A stretch of 24,109 nucleotides of DNA, taken from positions 1-24,109 of the forward strand of contig CAMJKC010000004.1 of assembly GCA_946406305.1 (NCBI GenBank), written 5' to 3'. Origin of the DNA: an uncultured Lachnospiraceae bacterium (GTDB lineage: Bacteria > Bacillota > Clostridia > Lachnospirales > Lachnospiraceae). Under the pieces are notes generated by a model. It saw only the letters and a list, made by a program, of their open reading frames with translations. It was not told the DNA's origin and made no database searches. How positions within the stretch are numbered: position 1 is the first letter of the stretch; each line of letters starts with the position of its first letter. The position numbers and the translations under genes were made by a program. Shown piece after piece: positions 23,392-24,109 of this stretch.

Positions 23392-24109
23392 TTATCTCTC
23401 CTTAGAACTTAAATTCATGCATCCAACAAAGAGACAAACTATAAGACCAACAATAACAGCTATTTTACCATTTGGAGTTGGACCAGCTCCACTTGAAGCG
23501 AGGCTGAAATTGTGTGCAAATGCAGCACCGAAAATCATACCAATCACAGTGATTGCACTATCTGCATTACCTTCACCAGTCATTACTAATTGTCTAAGTG
23601 GACATCCGCCAAGCAATACAGAAGCAAAACCAACGAGAACCATTCCAAGTGCATTCCAAAGTCCATCTGTGTGTGCTACTGGTTGACCATCAAAGCCTAA
23701 TTTAAAGAAAGATTTTCCTAAACCTGCAGCAACTGTGTTTTGTAAAATAACATTTAAAACGAGAGCTGATATTAAAATAGAAACAAATCCGATTAGTAAA
23801 TTGTAGTCTTTGTATAATACTGCATTACGAACTCCACCGACCATACAGAATCTACTTTTTTGTGCTAAAATTCCTACTAATAAACCTGCTACTAAACTTG
23901 CAATGATAGGAGCATGTAAAGCACCTGGACCTGCTCCAGCTTCACTAAAGAATATAAATGCTGGGGCTACTACTACTAAAACGAGAGCACCTATTTGTAA
24001 AATAGGTAATAAAATTCCATCTGTAAGTGGTAAGTCATAAGACCTACGAAGTGAAAAACCTTTTTTGAGGAAACATACACCTATTAATATACCGATGATG
24101 AAACCTACA
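23392..24109 (-). CDS. yedE: YedE family selenium transporter, C-terminal part
   Basis: About 238 codons are visible; the 5' end is beyond the window, and the frame is open to the last base. The protein is polytopic, with repeated hydrophobic segments. It contains SRFCMVGG (the Cys motif of the first YeeE/YedE repeat) and GCPLRQLVMTGEGNADSA, the second conserved Cys motif. The first Met in the frame after the motif (23844) is internal and not the start. YedE proteins of this kind sit in selenium-use clusters and are thought to import a selenium (or sulfur) compound. It is the upstream gene of yedF-DUF3343-selD, with short gaps throughout, so the cluster's promoter lies outside the window. Confidence 0.9.
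   Translation of the reverse strand, partial: VGFIIGILIGVCFLKKGFSLRRSYDLPLTDGILLPILQIGALVLVVVAPAFIFFSEAGAGPGALHAPIIASLVAGLLVGILAQKSRFCMVGGVRNAVLYKDYNLLIGFVSILISALVLNVILQNTVAAGLGKSFFKLGFDGQPVAHTDGLWNALGMVLVGFASVLLGGCPLRQLVMTGEGNADSAITVIGMIFGAAFAHNFSLASSGAGPTPNGKIAVIVGLIVCLFVGCMNLSSKER

Overview
This is AT-rich DNA from an anaerobic, hydrogen-metabolising, selenium-using Firmicute. A Clostridia or Peptostreptococcaceae-like organism fits best: there is an [FeFe]-hydrogenase with its maturase HydF, a YedE/YedF/DUF3343/SelD selenium cluster with a selenocysteine codon inside selD, a type II pantothenate kinase and strong Gram-positive ribosome binding sites. The species cannot be fixed from the sequence alone.

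Layout. (1) 1-5767 is a compact plus-strand run of ordinary genes: the end of a divergent-PAP2 membrane protein, a PrsA/SurA-like foldase lipoprotein, type II pantothenate kinase, a Wzx-like flippase, a family 2 glycosyltransferase, an ABC-2 polysaccharide export permease without its ATPase, and a PlsC acyltransferase. Genes overlap or nearly touch, as in an envelope/glycan operon. (2) About 5768-17070 is an accessory island. It holds many broken pieces: a type I restriction remnant (hsdR start, hsdM), a phage/toxin-like C-terminal domain, a PglX-like (BREX/type IIG) scrap, a DUF1016/YhcG nuclease relic and a decayed ICE regulatory block with an excisionase-like gene, a sigma-like gene carrying two nonsense codons and a Gp157-like gene. 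Intact sbcD-sbcC lies among them, as does a self-contained two-gene unit (11777-14525) coding for an unrecognised P-loop NTPase with GTPase-like motifs and an XRE-type HTH protein. (3) 17071-21888 is a hydrogenase operon with its own sigma-A promoter: a NuoF/GltD-type flavoprotein, the [FeFe]-hydrogenase and HydF. (4) 21893-24109, minus strand and convergent, is the selenium cluster read yedE - yedF - DUF3343 - selD.

How the genes work together. The hydrogenase pair should link H2 to ferredoxin and NAD(P)H, with HydF assembling the H-cluster. The selenium genes probably import and deliver selenium to SelD, which makes selenophosphate; SelD itself needs Sec insertion, shown by an in-frame TGA followed by a bSECIS-like hairpin.

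The best candidates for something new are the 11777-14525 unit and the RNA elements of the island. In that unit a sigma-A promoter drives a ~180-nt structured leader ending in an 18-bp terminator-like stem directly in front of the P-loop gene. Upstream of the ICE sigma-like gene, 15025-15175 contains three mutually exclusive helices that end in sequestration of a ribosome binding site, so it looks like an RNA switch. A third possible structured element (6811-6868) follows the toxin-like ORF.
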